55,735 nt of DNA from Actinomortierella ambigua. Lineage: Eukaryota; Mortierellomycota; Mortierellomycetes; Mortierellales; Mortierellaceae. The notes below the pieces were generated by a model. It was not told the DNA's origin, ran no database searches, and saw only the letters and a program-made list of their open reading frames with translations. The stretch covers positions 1 to 55,735 of the forward strand of contig JAAAJB010000189.1 in NCBI GenBank assembly GCA_016098155.1. Direction: 5' to 3'. Positions 43,077 through 54,305 of the stretch are shown here, piece after piece (the first letter of the stretch is position 1; every line of letters starts with the position of its first letter). A program made the position numbers and the translations under genes.

Positions 43077-45590
43077 ATGACAGCATGCATGACACAATGC
43101 CCCTCTCTCTTCTCCATTCCCGAACTGGCTTATGAGGTGGCCAAGCATCTCGACACGGCCGACCTAGCCGCTGTCGTGCGGGTGAGCAAGGTCTTTTTCA
43201 ACCTGTTCATACCCTGTCTATGGCGGACCATGGTCGTTGAGCAACAAGGGCCTACCACTACTACTACTGTTGCTGCTGCTGCTGCTGCTGGCAGTGGCGG
43301 TGGTGGTGGTGGTAGTAATAGTAGTCTGAACCAAAGCCAGAAGCACCAAAAGCATCATCACCAACCACAACAGATGTTTGCCCTAGGGCCCTTTCAAGAA
43401 GCCCTGGCACGTTATGGGCATCAACACATCACCACGCTCTGGATCAATATGTCGAGTCCCTGGCTAGTCAAGAGCGGACTTGCGCAGCACTGTCGGAGGT
43501 TGGGTGAATTGACGCTGCAGCTGGATCAGACGGTGACGAGCGCCGAGGAGGAGGAGATGGAGATGGAGATGGAGATGGACGACGACGACGATGACGATGA
43601 AGAGAATGAAAGCAACAGCATCAGCGACAACAACCATGGCAATGATCATAGTCATAATACCACCAATGTCGTCGAGGACGAAGAGAATGAGGCAGTTTTT
43701 AACCGCGAGACAGAAAGGACTGCCAATAGGAGGAGCATGCGGTGCTTTGAGCGTGAACGGGACAAGCGAATGGCCGTGGACGCGATGCTGCGACATAACC
43801 ACAAGACGCTGACCTACATCTCGCTGATGAGTCTGCATCTCCCTGTACGGGCCAGGTCGTTTGTCGCAATGGACCGCCTCCGCCATTTGAATCTCTCGTT
43901 TGTGAGTCTGGAGGTGCGCGAGTTTTTCGCTATCCTGGACCAGGCCCCCATGTTGGAGAAGCTGAGCTGTCGCTTCAGTTCGTTCTATCTGGCGAACAAC
44001 AAGGGTCGTGAGGGGAGCAACCATGAGGCGGACGGAGGAGAAGAGAATGACGAGGAAGAAGATGGCCTACGACCACCTATTTTCTATCACCAAGGAAACG
44101 ATGGTCATGGAGGCTTGGATCCAGCATCAGACCAAGACCCGTCGCAATGGTTGGACTTGTCGACCGCCGTTACTACTACTACTACCACCACAATGACGAC
44201 GGTTGAAGAAGAACGAAACCAACTGCGGCAGAGTCTCCGATCGCTGTCGTTTATTGTCGGAGGCCATCTTCCAGATGCGTTCGTGCTGCGACAGCTCTTA
44301 CGGCGATATAACCAGCTGACAGAGTTGGAGGTGATGCTCTTGGAGGTGACGCCAATGGAGATGATCAGCCACACGTTGGAACGGACGTGTCCAGACCTGC
44401 AAACACTGTCGGTCACGGCCTGTCTCACGGCGCGACCCGGACTGGAGGTCGCCGCGCAGCAGCTAACGGAGGCCTGTCGTCACAAGAGGGAGCTCAAGTC
44501 ATTGGAGATTGGCGCGTATCGCAACCCTTGGTCGCCATGCTTGACGCGGTTCGAATACCTGGCACCACAGCTGGAACAGCTGCAGCTGTATGGTGTCGGC
44601 AGACTGCCGGGAGAGGAGGATGCCCATGACGACAATAATGATATCGCTGATGGTGGTGGTGAACATGGTGCAATATTGGGAACGGAGGGTGGGCTTGGAG
44701 ATGAGGAGGACGAGGAGGACGCGCATTTGTTCCAGCTGTTAGACGAAGACCTTGCCATCAGTCAACATGGCCGACCATGGATTCGGATGCTGTTGCAGGA
44801 ATGCACCCGCCTTCGCTCGCTCCAGATCTATGCGCAACGAGGCAGAGACGCCGGATTTGTCCTAGAGCACATGGCAGCGATCGATCAATGGCACTGTCAA
44901 GGGCTCGAAGAGTTGGCGGTGGTCTTTCCGACCTTCATGGTAGACCATGATGACGAGGAAGAGGACGATGTTGAAGATGATGACGATGATGGTGGTGGTG
45001 ATGGTGGCGAGGATGGGGACGATGATATTCATATGGATCGTGAGGACGAGGATGAGAATGGAAGAACAGGAAGAGAAGGAGAAAGTGAACAAGACAACTC
45101 CTACCAACAACACCAACAGATACAGGAGCCAACGCCACCACCATCTAGCATGGCAGGACGGCGTGTGGCTGTGGAGCTACGTTTTCTCCGCAAGGTGCGA
45201 ACGAATCTTCCACGGCTACGACATCTCTGCCTCCAAGAATACGACAGCCGGCATCCGGGCGCGCGGTTACGGCGGGTGCTGCAGGAGCTGTACCCACTGC
45301 GTGGGTCGCTAGTCCTGCTGTCGATCCCGAGGAGTCGGACAAATTACAACAGGGCCGATGAAGGTCTGAGGACGTGGCTGGATGTGCACTGGCCAGAGCT
45401 GACCATTCAAGGAGTACGGTTCTACAGTCACTCGGCGATGGCCATGGAAGGGGTGAAGGAGGGTGCCTCTGGGAGTGGAGGTCCAAGTAGTAGTGGAAAG
45501 CTTCATCATGCTTTGCCACCTCGGCCGGGCGAGGGCGTGTCACCAGCAGCCTGTTGGGGCGTCGATTGGCGAGGAGGCGAATATGCATGA
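43077..45590 (+). CDS. F-box/LRR protein 3 (intronless, acidic)
   Basis: 837 residues from the first ATG; a second ATG at 43089 is equally good. The F-box-like start is 'LFSIPELAYEVAKHLDTADL' with 'VVRVSKVFFNLFIPCLWRTM'. It is a more distant member of the same family: LRR-like segments ('LRHLNLSFVSLEVREFF', 'LTELEVMLLEVTPMEM') and an ending 'LRTWLDVHWPELTIQG' comparable to the HWP ends of genes 1 and 2. Long Asp/Glu tracts (about residues 160-180, 620-660) and Thr, Ala and Gly runs interrupt the repeats. The last ~60 residues after 'HWPELTIQG' are Gly/Ser-rich and unlike the other two. Confidence 0.8.
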   Translation: MTACMTQCPSLFSIPELAYEVAKHLDTADLAAVVRVSKVFFNLFIPCLWRTMVVEQQGPTTTTTVAAAAAAGSGGGGGGSNSSLNQSQKHQKHHHQPQQMFALGPFQEALARYGHQHITTLWINMSSPWLVKSGLAQHCRRLGELTLQLDQTVTSAEEEEMEMEMEMDDDDDDDEENESNSISDNNHGNDHSHNTTNVVEDEENEAVFNRETERTANRRSMRCFERERDKRMAVDAMLRHNHKTLTYISLMSLHLPVRARSFVAMDRLRHLNLSFVSLEVREFFAILDQAPMLEKLSCRFSSFYLANNKGREGSNHEADGGEENDEEEDGLRPPIFYHQGNDGHGGLDPASDQDPSQWLDLSTAVTTTTTTTMTTVEEERNQLRQSLRSLSFIVGGHLPDAFVLRQLLRRYNQLTELEVMLLEVTPMEMISHTLERTCPDLQTLSVTACLTARPGLEVAAQQLTEACRHKRELKSLEIGAYRNPWSPCLTRFEYLAPQLEQLQLYGVGRLPGEEDAHDDNNDIADGGGEHGAILGTEGGLGDEEDEEDAHLFQLLDEDLAISQHGRPWIRMLLQECTRLRSLQIYAQRGRDAGFVLEHMAAIDQWHCQGLEELAVVFPTFMVDHDDEEEDDVEDDDDDGGGDGGEDGDDDIHMDREDEDENGRTGREGESEQDNSYQQHQQIQEPTPPPSSMAGRRVAVELRFLRKVRTNLPRLRHLCLQEYDSRHPGARLRRVLQELYPLRGSLVLLSIPRSRTNYNRADEGLRTWLDVHWPELTIQGVRFYSHSAMAMEGVKEGASGSGGPSSSGKLHHALPPRPGEGVSPAACWGVDWRGGEYA

Positions 45591-46263
45591 TGACTAGGCC
45601 GCTAGATGAAGGGAGGAAAAAGCCTAGTACTGTTTGTATGTACTATATATCCTACGGTACTTTTTTCATCGTTCCTTTCCTTTTACAAATACAAAAAGAT
45701 GTCTCCCAAGTCTAGACTTGAGTTTGCTGCTGTTGTTATTCTATGGTTCAACTTGCTGTCTTCATGTGTCTAGACCAAACTGCCAATCGACTAGGGTCAG
45801 TGTTACAATAACAAGAAACTTTCGACCGTCTCAAAAGTAGCCACGGCGCTTTTTTCTATTCCTTGGGGGAAAAAAAGAAGGCTGCGAATGCAAAATTTGT
45901 TCCCGACACCAACCAAGCAATAAAAAAAAGCACAACATTCCAACGGAACAAAGGCAATATGTTGCAAGATCACGAATTCTTTTGTGCAACCATATCCTCA
46001 AGAAAAAAAAGTCTACAGCACGTACCCTGTCCCAACGCGCCGTTTCTTTTTGCACACAACACCATTGATGAATTCCCACGCCGTCCTGCGAACCAGTAGT
46101 CGATTGTGTCACGTCGGATTAGAAGAGCACACTCTGCATCCATGCGCAGTCTCCACAGGGCGACGGAAAGAAAGCGGCGCCCACGCAGCAGTTTTTAGAA
46201 GTATGATTTCTGTCATATACCCTTTCTTCTGTTCATATAGAACATCCAGACTCCTGGACGAAG

Positions 46264-46271
46264 TATAAATA
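46264..46271 (+). promoter_or_regulatory. TATA box of the small Cys-rich peptide gene
   Basis: TATAAATA, 127 bases upstream of the ATG at 46391, followed by a CT-rich leader and an A-rich stretch immediately before the start codon. Confidence 0.6.
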
Positions 46272-46390
46272 CAAGGGATTCGCCTTTTGAACTCATCCCT
46301 TTACTCCAATCATCACGTAGTACTCGTACTCTCTCCCGTCTTCTCCGACAACACAAACACCACACCACAAGAACAACCCACCAAAAAGAA

Positions 46391-46570
46391 ATGCGTTTCA
46401 CTACCGTTGTCCTTGCTGTTGCTCTCATGGCTGGCACTGCCTTCGCCGGTAACTGCGGTGCAGGCAACATTGGCTTCTGTATGTCCGGTGCCACTTGCCG
46501 TATGGAGGGTGGTCGTGTCATCCCTGGAAACTGCCCTGTTTCTGGTGCCGGTGCATGCTGTGCTTTTTGA
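46391..46570 (+). CDS. Secreted six-cysteine peptide with beta-defensin-like spacing
   Basis: 59 residues. Residues 1-19 are a textbook signal peptide ('MRFTTVVLAVALMAGTAFA'). The mature ~40 residues begin 'GNCGAGNIGFCMSGATC' and end 'CPVSGAGACCAF'. Cys spacing is C-x7-C-x5-C-x11-C-x7-C-C, within the usual range of beta-defensin-type peptides (C-x4-8-C-x3-5-C-x9-13-C-x4-7-CC). It is Gly/Ala-rich with only two Arg and one Glu, so much less cationic than typical antimicrobial defensins. A TATA box lies 127 bp upstream and AATAAA at 46618-46623 is a likely poly-A signal. No intron. It could be an effector, an antimicrobial peptide or a surface peptide; the fold is not proven. Confidence 0.8.
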   Translation: MRFTTVVLAVALMAGTAFAGNCGAGNIGFCMSGATCRMEGGRVIPGNCPVSGAGACCAF

Positions 46571-47737
46571 AAAAAAAAATGAAAAAGATATCTTTGGATT
46601 TGTTCTGAAGTTGAGCAAATAAAATCGCTTGTACGAGTTGAGTGCGTCGAATAATGTCGTGCAGATATGCTTATTTACCCCTGACGTCGAGGCACCACTT
46701 CAAAAAGATTGTTCACGTGCACACACCTCTTCTTCTTCACAGACACTGTCTGTTTCTTGCTGCTAGCTGCTGGGACTTTGGGGTACCAGCGCTCTTGTTT
46801 CTTGCCTCTTGATCCAATGAGATAGATTAGCTGGTATGATTACGGGCAGCGATAGAGTCGTACTTGCGTAGCCTTCTGCTACCTGTGTATGCGGGTCTGA
46901 ACGGCCTCAATGTGCCTTATGAGACAGTGGAACAAGCGGCCTTGTCGAGTTGACTTTGCGGTGGCGAGCGGGTCGAGAGCCTCTCCTCGGATTGCTGGCC
47001 ATCGATGTATAGTACCAACTGCTCAACTGCGCCGCTTTGTCACCAATTTAGCCTATCCTCCTTTTGAGGGCTGCGTGGGCCTTGTCGAGGGTTGTCAAGC
47101 ATGCCATAGGATAATAAATTATGAGGACAAAAATCTTGGCAATCGACAATATTATTATTGCCAATATGATTGTTCTTCTGAGCGCGCTAGGCGAAGGACC
47201 ACCCCGTCCGCCTGTTACTTCCTTGACCTTCTTGGTCCACTCCCCCCTTCCCTTTGCTGCTCCTGCCCACAAACCTTTTTCTTATCTTCGAACAAAGTGA
47301 GGCAGAGAATAATAAGATATATTCCTCCAATGCAAGTAACTGATACTCATTTGACATATCATAGTCCACTCCCCCATAGCAAACCAACATGAGCGCTATA
47401 CTCACCCCACAACTCAAACAGAACACCTTCCATTTGTTATGAGAATGCTTGAGTTAGGGTTGAAAAACGTGCAGAAGCAAACATGTGACCCCCCCCCCAT
47501 GATAGACATCACCAGAGGAGATTGGAGGGGAGGGGAGGGCAAAGCAGAGGCCATGCTTACCCGAGGAAGACATCCTGTGGGGGGGGGCAGAGCACCAAAA
47601 AATGCAAGTCTTAAAGTGTGCAGCAAACTTACCAAGCCGAACCCTTGAAACATGTTTATTTGATGGGGTAAAAGGAGTCCACGTCGAACTTTTGCCTCCT
47701 TTTTTCTTCCCATCCCCAGATGCTGGGTTCCAGGTAA

Positions 47738-47777
<40 letters not shown>

Positions 47778-48299
47778 GCGCGCGTGTTCCTTTCATGGAA
47801 TGCAATCTTTTGTTTTGATTGTTCAAATCTCGCGTTCCTGCCCTCGCCCCCTGGCTGTGCACGATTCTATACCAACAAGCGATTAACAACAAACCTATCG
47901 ACATCCTACATCATAGCTCTCATGTTTGTTTTCAAAACACAAAGGGGGGGGAGGCATACAACAACAATAGTCAATGCGGAGAATACAAGATACACACGAC
48001 ATATACAAAAAAAAAGCGCTAGCCGCCAATCATGCTTTGTTATTGTGCTGTGCAAGAAATCTGTCTAAAAAAAACATTTGTGAGAGGGAGAGGGATGGTG
48101 TAAAAGAGATGAATGATGATGGTATTGTTGTGGTTGTTGGCTTATAGCCAAAAAAAAAAAAAAAAAAAAAAAAAGAGGATGATGATGAGGATGAGGATGA
48201 GGATGAGGATGATGAGGATAGTTGTAGGTGAAAATGAATGAAAAGGTGAAGAGGTGGTGAAAAGATAGGATAAAATGCAACAGCAGGGGGAAAAAAGAT
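46571..48299. other. Intergenic with simple repeats and a possible gene relic
   Basis: Around 46900-47110 on the minus strand there are protein-like fragments in two frames ('MACLTTLDKAHAALKRRI' and 'EQLVLYIDGQQSEERLST'), perhaps a decayed gene; family not identified. GA37 microsatellite at 47740-47776, A25 at 48150-48174 and GATGAG repeats to about 48220. Confidence 0.35.
47740..47776. repeat. GA dinucleotide microsatellite
   Basis: Uninterrupted GA run of about 18 units. Confidence 0.9.
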
Positions 48300-48449
48300 T
48301 CAAAGCGACAGCAGGCGAGAGTCCGTCCGAGCCTTGGAGTAAGCAAAAGCCGTGAGAGAACTGAGGAAGCCTTGTCCGCGCAGAGAGAGAGTCTTGGCCA
48401 CTACGGAAGGTGCGACAGAGCAGGCCAGAAGGAGGAGGAGAAGAGCCAT
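48300..48449 (-). CDS. Candidate small secreted peptide
   Basis: 49 codons starting 'MALLLLLLACSVAPSVVA', which reads as a signal peptide with a VVA cleavage motif, followed by 31 residues ('KTLSLRGQGFLSSLTAFAYS' and onward) with several basic residues and no Cys. A strongly CT-rich leader and an A/T-rich TATATTT-like element about 155 bases upstream support transcription on the minus strand. The open frame extends further upstream as low-complexity Ser/Leu, so this may also be a chance product of CT-rich DNA. Confidence 0.35.
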   Translation of the reverse strand: MALLLLLLACSVAPSVVAKTLSLRGQGFLSSLTAFAYSKARTDSRLLSL

Positions 48450-51400
48450 CTCTAGAGGAAAACTTCCAGCGTCAGCCAGGGGAAAGCAGAGTCGGCAGCT
48501 GGATGAAGAGAGAGAAAGAGAAAGAGATGATAGAGGAAGCCTGAGAGAGATGGTCTGGATCTGAAAGCGGCTTTGGACTGAACTGAGCAACTGCAGAACC
48601 GGAAATATAAGCATCTATCTGTGTATGCAAGTGGGCTATGGTGGGAATAAAGTCTTGGCTCCCAAGCTGGCATGGATAGGTTTTTGCTCCGCTTCCTTCT
48701 CCTGGGCTTTGCTTGAACCATGGCTCATGAACGACTTCTCCGCCTTGCTGCCTTCCTTGATCGTGATCCCCATGACATGTAGCTTGATTGACTTGACCTT
48801 GTTGAAAGAGTCGGGATGGGAGGGAAGGGGGGACCATGCGTGGCTCGAGGGCTGAGGGGTTACGTCGCTGAACTTTCTCGGCTGTAAAGTGTTCCTCTTC
48901 ATGGTAGCTTGCTTGTTTTTTTTTTTTCCTTTCCCAATGCGTATCACTTGTGACCCTCGTTTTCCTTCTGGAGGCGATGTCCAGCCTCGATTGCTCAGTG
49001 TTTGCTTTTCAGCTAGCGTTCCTCTTTATCTCTCTTTGTGTTTCGTTACTCAGGGGATGGTTGTTTTCGCTTCAAGACACTCTTTCTCGTTTCTTTCTGT
49101 TTCGTGTCACCATCCCACTCTTGCCACTGTCCTTTCCTCGGAGGTACCATTCGGGGTAGCTTTCTTTTTTTTTTTGTCGATTGCCATCGACATGTTCCTC
49201 TCGTGCTTCACTCAGACTCGGGCGGGAGGGGGGGTAGAGTATTGTTCCGTTTCCTTTTCTTTTTCCACACCCTCCCCCCCCCCGTCTCTTGAATGCTCTC
49301 TATTGTAACGTTACTCTTTCTTTTCTTCGCGCCTGCTTGATGGCGCGCTTGTGAGGGGGTTCCACTCCCACGATAGATCGGAGAACACTTTCCACTCTCT
49401 CGAAGTCGTCTTTTCCACATTCTCGAGGTTACCCTTTTTCGCTTTCTCGGGGATGCCCTTTCCACTCTCTCGCGGTTACCCTTTCCACTATCACTTGCTC
49501 GGGGTTTCACTTTCCCACTTGCCACTTTCTCGAGACCATCCTTTTCACTTGACACTTTCTCGAGACTATCCATTCCACTTGCCACTTTCTCGAGGGTATC
49601 CTTTCCACTCTTTGTAACCGCCCATGTCTTGTCATTCCCCCCACACCCCCTTCCGGTAATGTTCCTCTTTTTCTGCAACTTGACAATTGATCGAGGGAAG
49701 GGGGGGATTGGTGGAGGGAATGGGATGGGAGGATATCGTGTTTCTCTTTGTTCGTGGATGCGAACATGGTTGCGCGGATGGGTGGGAGGGAGAGTTGAAG
49801 CAGAGAAGGGGGGGGAGGAAGGTTCGGCTCTTGAGAAAATATGTGGCCATGTTCCATATCAACCGCGCCACTTTTGGCTTTCTTTCCCAACGTCTTGGAC
49901 ACATAATGTTCCCCCCACCCCCCTTCCCCTTCTCTCCCTTTCTTCGTTCGTGGTTCGCTTTTTGTCACTACACACACTCAGTATTGATGCCCTTCTCCTC
50001 CCTCCCCACGTAGTTACCCTTGCATACCGGTCGTTGCTTTCAGACGATGGGGGGGATTGGGGATCGGCAATGTTATACGTGCGGGAAGGGGAGGTGGAGA
50101 TAGAGTGAGGCATGAGAGTATATTGTTCCTCACTTTGGAGTGCAAGTACCAGGGTTATCTTGACAGGATCGAAGAGGACGGAGGGCTCCAAAGGTGTAAA
50201 GAGAACATGCCTTCGGGATGGGGATCGACGGCCGAGTATCAGGTGGGAAGGAAGGGAGGGGAGGAGGTGTGTGGAAGGAAGGGAGGAGGGAAGGAGCGTG
50301 AAGAAAGAAAAAAAAAAAAGAGAGGAAGGGGAAAGAGAGAGAAAAAGTGGAAAGGATCCAAAAGAAAGAGGTATTTGTACATGCTGGGATCACCAGTGCA
50401 CACTACCGCAGTCTGCTTCGAGAGCGTCATTGGCAGTACCCAAAAAATGAGAGGGGGGGAGGGGGAGAGGCTCTCGCTGTTCTGTTCCTCTGCCTCTCCT
50501 TCTCCTCTTCCCCTCCCCCTTCCCATCCATCTCCCTCCTCTCACCCTTTGGAAACCAACTTCATTGTTGTTGCCCACCGTCCAAGAAATAAAGAATAAAT
50601 CAGCCAAATCAACCAAAGAATAAATAATAAAGAAAAAACGGCAGAAGTAGTTCTTGTAGAAGAAAAGGAGAGAAAGAGAACAAGAGCCGAGAGCTTTTGT
50701 TGTGGTAGTCTATGTCGGTAAGATGGGAAGCGGGGGAGAGAGAGTGCCGATTTGCACGTTTGGCTCTTATTTGCTTTGCTGGTAATAATGCACACACCCC
50801 CTCTCCTTCCAGTTTGCTCAGACGCGTTACTGGTAAAATGGCTTCTCGAGGGCCTTTCAACCTAGCAGATTCATTTGCCATGTGCAAGCTCATTCACCTC
50901 ATGACCCCTCCTCCTCATTTGTCACAGAATCAACAACAAGCATATAAACACTTTTGAAATAGACACACCCTATTTTATTTTGCATTGAAAGATGATGAAT
51001 ACAAAGAACAGACGCAAAGGAGGGGGGAAGGACAGCACAGGCAGAACACGAAAGTCGAAAGAGGGAGAGGGGGGGGAAAGAATCTAGCCAACAATGGATG
51101 AGTACAGTCCCCGTCCGCATCTTCAGGAACAGTGCTTAAAAAAAAGGTACATGAGAGAGCACCGCCACCCCTTCTTTCTATTTTGCCCCTCTCTGCTGGC
51201 CCCGAGGCGAGACAAAACTGCACTTTTGGTCGACTTTGTGTTCCCCCATCCATCCCCCCTAGAACGTGTTGATTTGTGTCCCCCTCCCTCTCCCCATGCT
51301 CCTTTCCCCCTGCTCCGCCCCCCTCCAACGGTGATAATCGTCGACTGATTATTGGTGGCGACAGCACTGCTCATCTCATCAGGTACACGAAACAACGATG

Positions 51401-52562
51401 CTGTCTCAGTCGATACAAGACTATGCCACATAGGTTAGGGAAGGAGGAGGGGCCTGAGGCGTGCAGAGTGTGGAGTGTGGAGAGAGAGTGAGAGTGAGAG
51501 CGGGAGGAGGAAGGGGAGGGGGGGGGAAAAGTGGGAAAGAGTAGGTAGACGAAGGGGGAAAAGACGAAGAAGGTGAGCACCGGGGAAACAGGAAATGAAT
51601 ACACAGGGCGACGAGTGACCCAGCTTTACAATTTTTCCCTCGGCATGCAAACTATTGGCCATGGATCACGCATACCTTCTCATACTCTACCCTCAAGTAC
51701 CTCTCTCTCTTCTTGTGGGAGTGAGTGGGAATGTGTACAAATGTGTTTTTCTACTCTCCTATCTGTGTGTTATGTTTTTTTTTCTTTTAGTACCAGTCCC
51801 CCACCCCCGCCTATATGCAAGGACCAACAGACAACGATAAAGTAGGTCACGACCTTTTTTTTTCGCTGTTTACAGTCCTTTACCTTGCCATGTATGCATT
51901 CGTTTTTGATTGTTAGACTACTCTTCATGCATGAGCCTCTTTGGGCCCAATCCTCTCGCCCAGTCTAACATCCACATGTCCTTCACATAAAAAATTGAAT
52001 GCCAGAACAGCCAATGGCACTCGTGCAGCCGAGTTTCTTTTCCCTCTTTTCCTTTCTCACCTCTCCCATCCCCCTCCCGTGTACTTACACTTTATATTTT
52101 CCGCCAATTAGCTCCACCTATTCCTCCGCCGTGCAATGGTAAGAGTTGCTGCTCGATGACATAGTATGCTCATACTTGATTTGCATTAACTATGTTTTTC
52201 GTGTGTCGAGGAAGGATATTTCTGGATCAAAGGTGCGTTGCGGGGGGAGGGGGTCCATGATCACCTCAAAAGGGGGGGGGGAAAGGAGAGCCATCCAGCA
52301 ATATTGCTTTCGGGAAATGAGAATATTGTGTGTAACATTCCGCCATGTCGCCTCAGCCCTATGCGGTCTTTTTTTTTTCGTGACAGCGTCTATTCTGAGA
52401 AGAATATGATCCACCCAATATTGGAATGCCTGTGTGTATGATCCTATCGCGAAAGGAAAACACGAGTAATGCATATAGTCCATGTGAATATTTCAAATGC
52501 TTATTAGAAAAAAAGTGGTCAGCTACTGAGATTGAAGTATCAGCGCTCCTTCCTTTATTCAT
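48450..52562. other. 4.1-kb gene-poor, repeat-rich stretch
   Basis: Dominated by CT/GA-rich DNA, homopolymers and a minisatellite. No frame shows a recognisable domain, and no splice-linked exons were found. Small frames with hydrophobic or Ser/Pro/Arg composition reflect base bias. Confidence 0.5.
49388..49610. repeat. Degenerate minisatellite, 23-24 bp and 30 bp units
   Basis: About eight units with core TTTCCACT...TCTCGAGG.TACCC. The first four are 23-24 bp; the later ones are about 30 bp because an ACTTGC-type hexamer is inserted (TTCCACTTGCCACTTTCTCG). On the minus strand the array lies in a 156-codon frame that reads as repeats like 'LEKVASGMDSLEKVSSEKDG'; I consider coding unlikely but not excluded. 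Confidence 0.75.
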
Positions 52563-54066
52563 GGGACAAAGAGGATTTCTAGCAAGCCATTGAGAAAGCC
52601 GTTTTCGTGTGACTCAGGAACAATAGCAGTAATAAACCCCTCTTGTTCAGCCGTGAAAATGTGGGAGAGATGGTCGGAGACGATATGCCATTTGGTGTGC
52701 AACAGGCGAAATACCCTGCAGTGTCATTGGGGAATGTGTACTCGGCGTAAAAATTGCTTGTACCGGTTGCTTCTCTCCATTCAAAAGTGACCGCTGCCTT
52801 CACAGCGACTTTCTACACATCGCTGAGGAGCTTGCTCCATGTCGAATCACGGTAGACACAAGGTGATCTAGCGGTAGTACCGGGCGGGTAGATAGGGGAT
52901 ATCCGCTCACGGCTACCAAGCAGGTTGGAGTAGTCTAATAGCCTGAACCGGTATGGATTTGCCTGAAGAACAGTCTGGTCTCCCAAAGTGAAATTTGCCA
53001 ACAGTCAATGAGAGAAGGGTCCATGAGAGCATCATGAAAAGTCGGATGTCTGGACTGAGACGAAAGTGAGGAAGGATCTTTTTTTCTTTTTCTTTTTTTG
53101 TTTGTTTTTTTTTTTTTTTTTTTTTGAAGTGAAAAGAAGAGGCGTGTTGATCAATGGTGAGAAAACAACTGCAGCCAAGGGACATCATGCCAGTGGTGGC
53201 TTTTTAGATACCGAATATCAATCCCCTGGTCAACAGCAGAAGGTTAAATTGGCAGAGCCCTGTGATCTGGTTATGCTCAGTTCCTCAACCCCTCCCAACG
53301 AAGTTTCGTGGAACTGAGCCCATGTAGTGAAGCACTGCACTCTTCCAATCATGCATGTAAAAAATTTTAATGACCGCTGACAACACATCAAAGGTCCAGC
53401 CAGAAACTGTTGGATTGTTTTCGTACGATCCCGTATAATGCGGTGATCATTGGTGAGTACAGGTTGAATGCTATGACTTTTGGGTACGCAAAATCGGTGT
53501 AGTCAAAACAGCAAGCTTCATGAGCTTAAAGGGATTTTGCTGGGCGCATTAGTCGAAATAGATCAAAGTAAACGAACTTATTCAAAAACCAATAGTTACT
53601 AGCAAGGGAATGGCTGATATGCATAACTAGTCTACAAAGAGTCCTCACGCCACTCCTCTTCTCCCCCATCCCCTGTGACCATGTACATACAGTACAAAGA
53701 AAGGGAGGAAAGAGCGTATCGGTTTCACTTTTTTCGTCCAGTAATCTTCTGTTACGAAGGGCTGAGCAAGCATTGTTGTACAACAGGGAGATTTTGTGTG
53801 TGTTGGTATCCTTTTGATGTGGTTGGGGGAAGCGTGATGCTGGGCGCAACGACATCTCCCTTAGTCACTTCAATTTTAAACAGTTTAGTGCACAGAAATA
53901 CATCATCTAGACCACCACACACCCACAAATATGCATGCGATCTATCCGTACTGTACAAGAAAAAACAGGTAATGAGCTTTGATCGGTATGAAGAAGCAAA
54001 CAACCAGAAAGAAAAAAACAAATCAGGTCGCGCGTACTTTGCATACACGCCACATCTTATTGACAT
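52563..54066 (-). pseudogene. Decayed multi-exon gene of unknown family
   Basis: Protein-like segments run in order on the minus strand but in shifted frames: 'FKIEVTKGDVVAPSITLPP' (about 53890-53830), 'FDYTDFAYPKVIAFNLYSP' and 'MITALYGIVRK' (about 53510-53420), 'TFDVLSAVIKIFYMHDWKSA' (about 53395-53330), 'TLGDQTVLQANPYRFRLLDY' (about 52990-52930), 'AVTFEWREATGTSNFYAEYT' (about 52800-52740) and 'FTAEQEGFITAIVPESHENG' ending in TGA at 52563. Frameshifts, at least one in-frame TAG (about 52813) and a T/A-rich tract (53076-53125) separate them. Some breaks may be introns (a CAG acceptor is at about 52715). No family recognised. Confidence 0.4.
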
Positions 54067-54305
54067 TCAAGACTGTGCTATAGTAAATAGTTGCTCCTCC
54101 GCCATCACCTCTCCTCTTCGTACCAATCCTGCTGACCACAGTTCTTCGAGGTCATTATTTATTCTGCGTTAACATATTCTGCTTATGGAACCAGGGGGGA
54201 GAAAAGAGGGAAAAGGCACATACATGGGGGGGATAGACGAGGGTATGAGAGAGAGTAAGAGTGTGTGAGTGAGCAAGACCAATGAGAGCCCTTCCTCCCT
54301 CTAGC

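Noticed and set aside
46900..47392. 160-codon plus-strand frame
   Set aside because: No recognisable features; the more protein-like signal is on the minus strand in broken frames, suggesting a relic at most.
49388..49610. CRISPR-like array
   Set aside because: Units are contiguous and degenerate with no unique spacers, and the genome is eukaryotic; it is a minisatellite.
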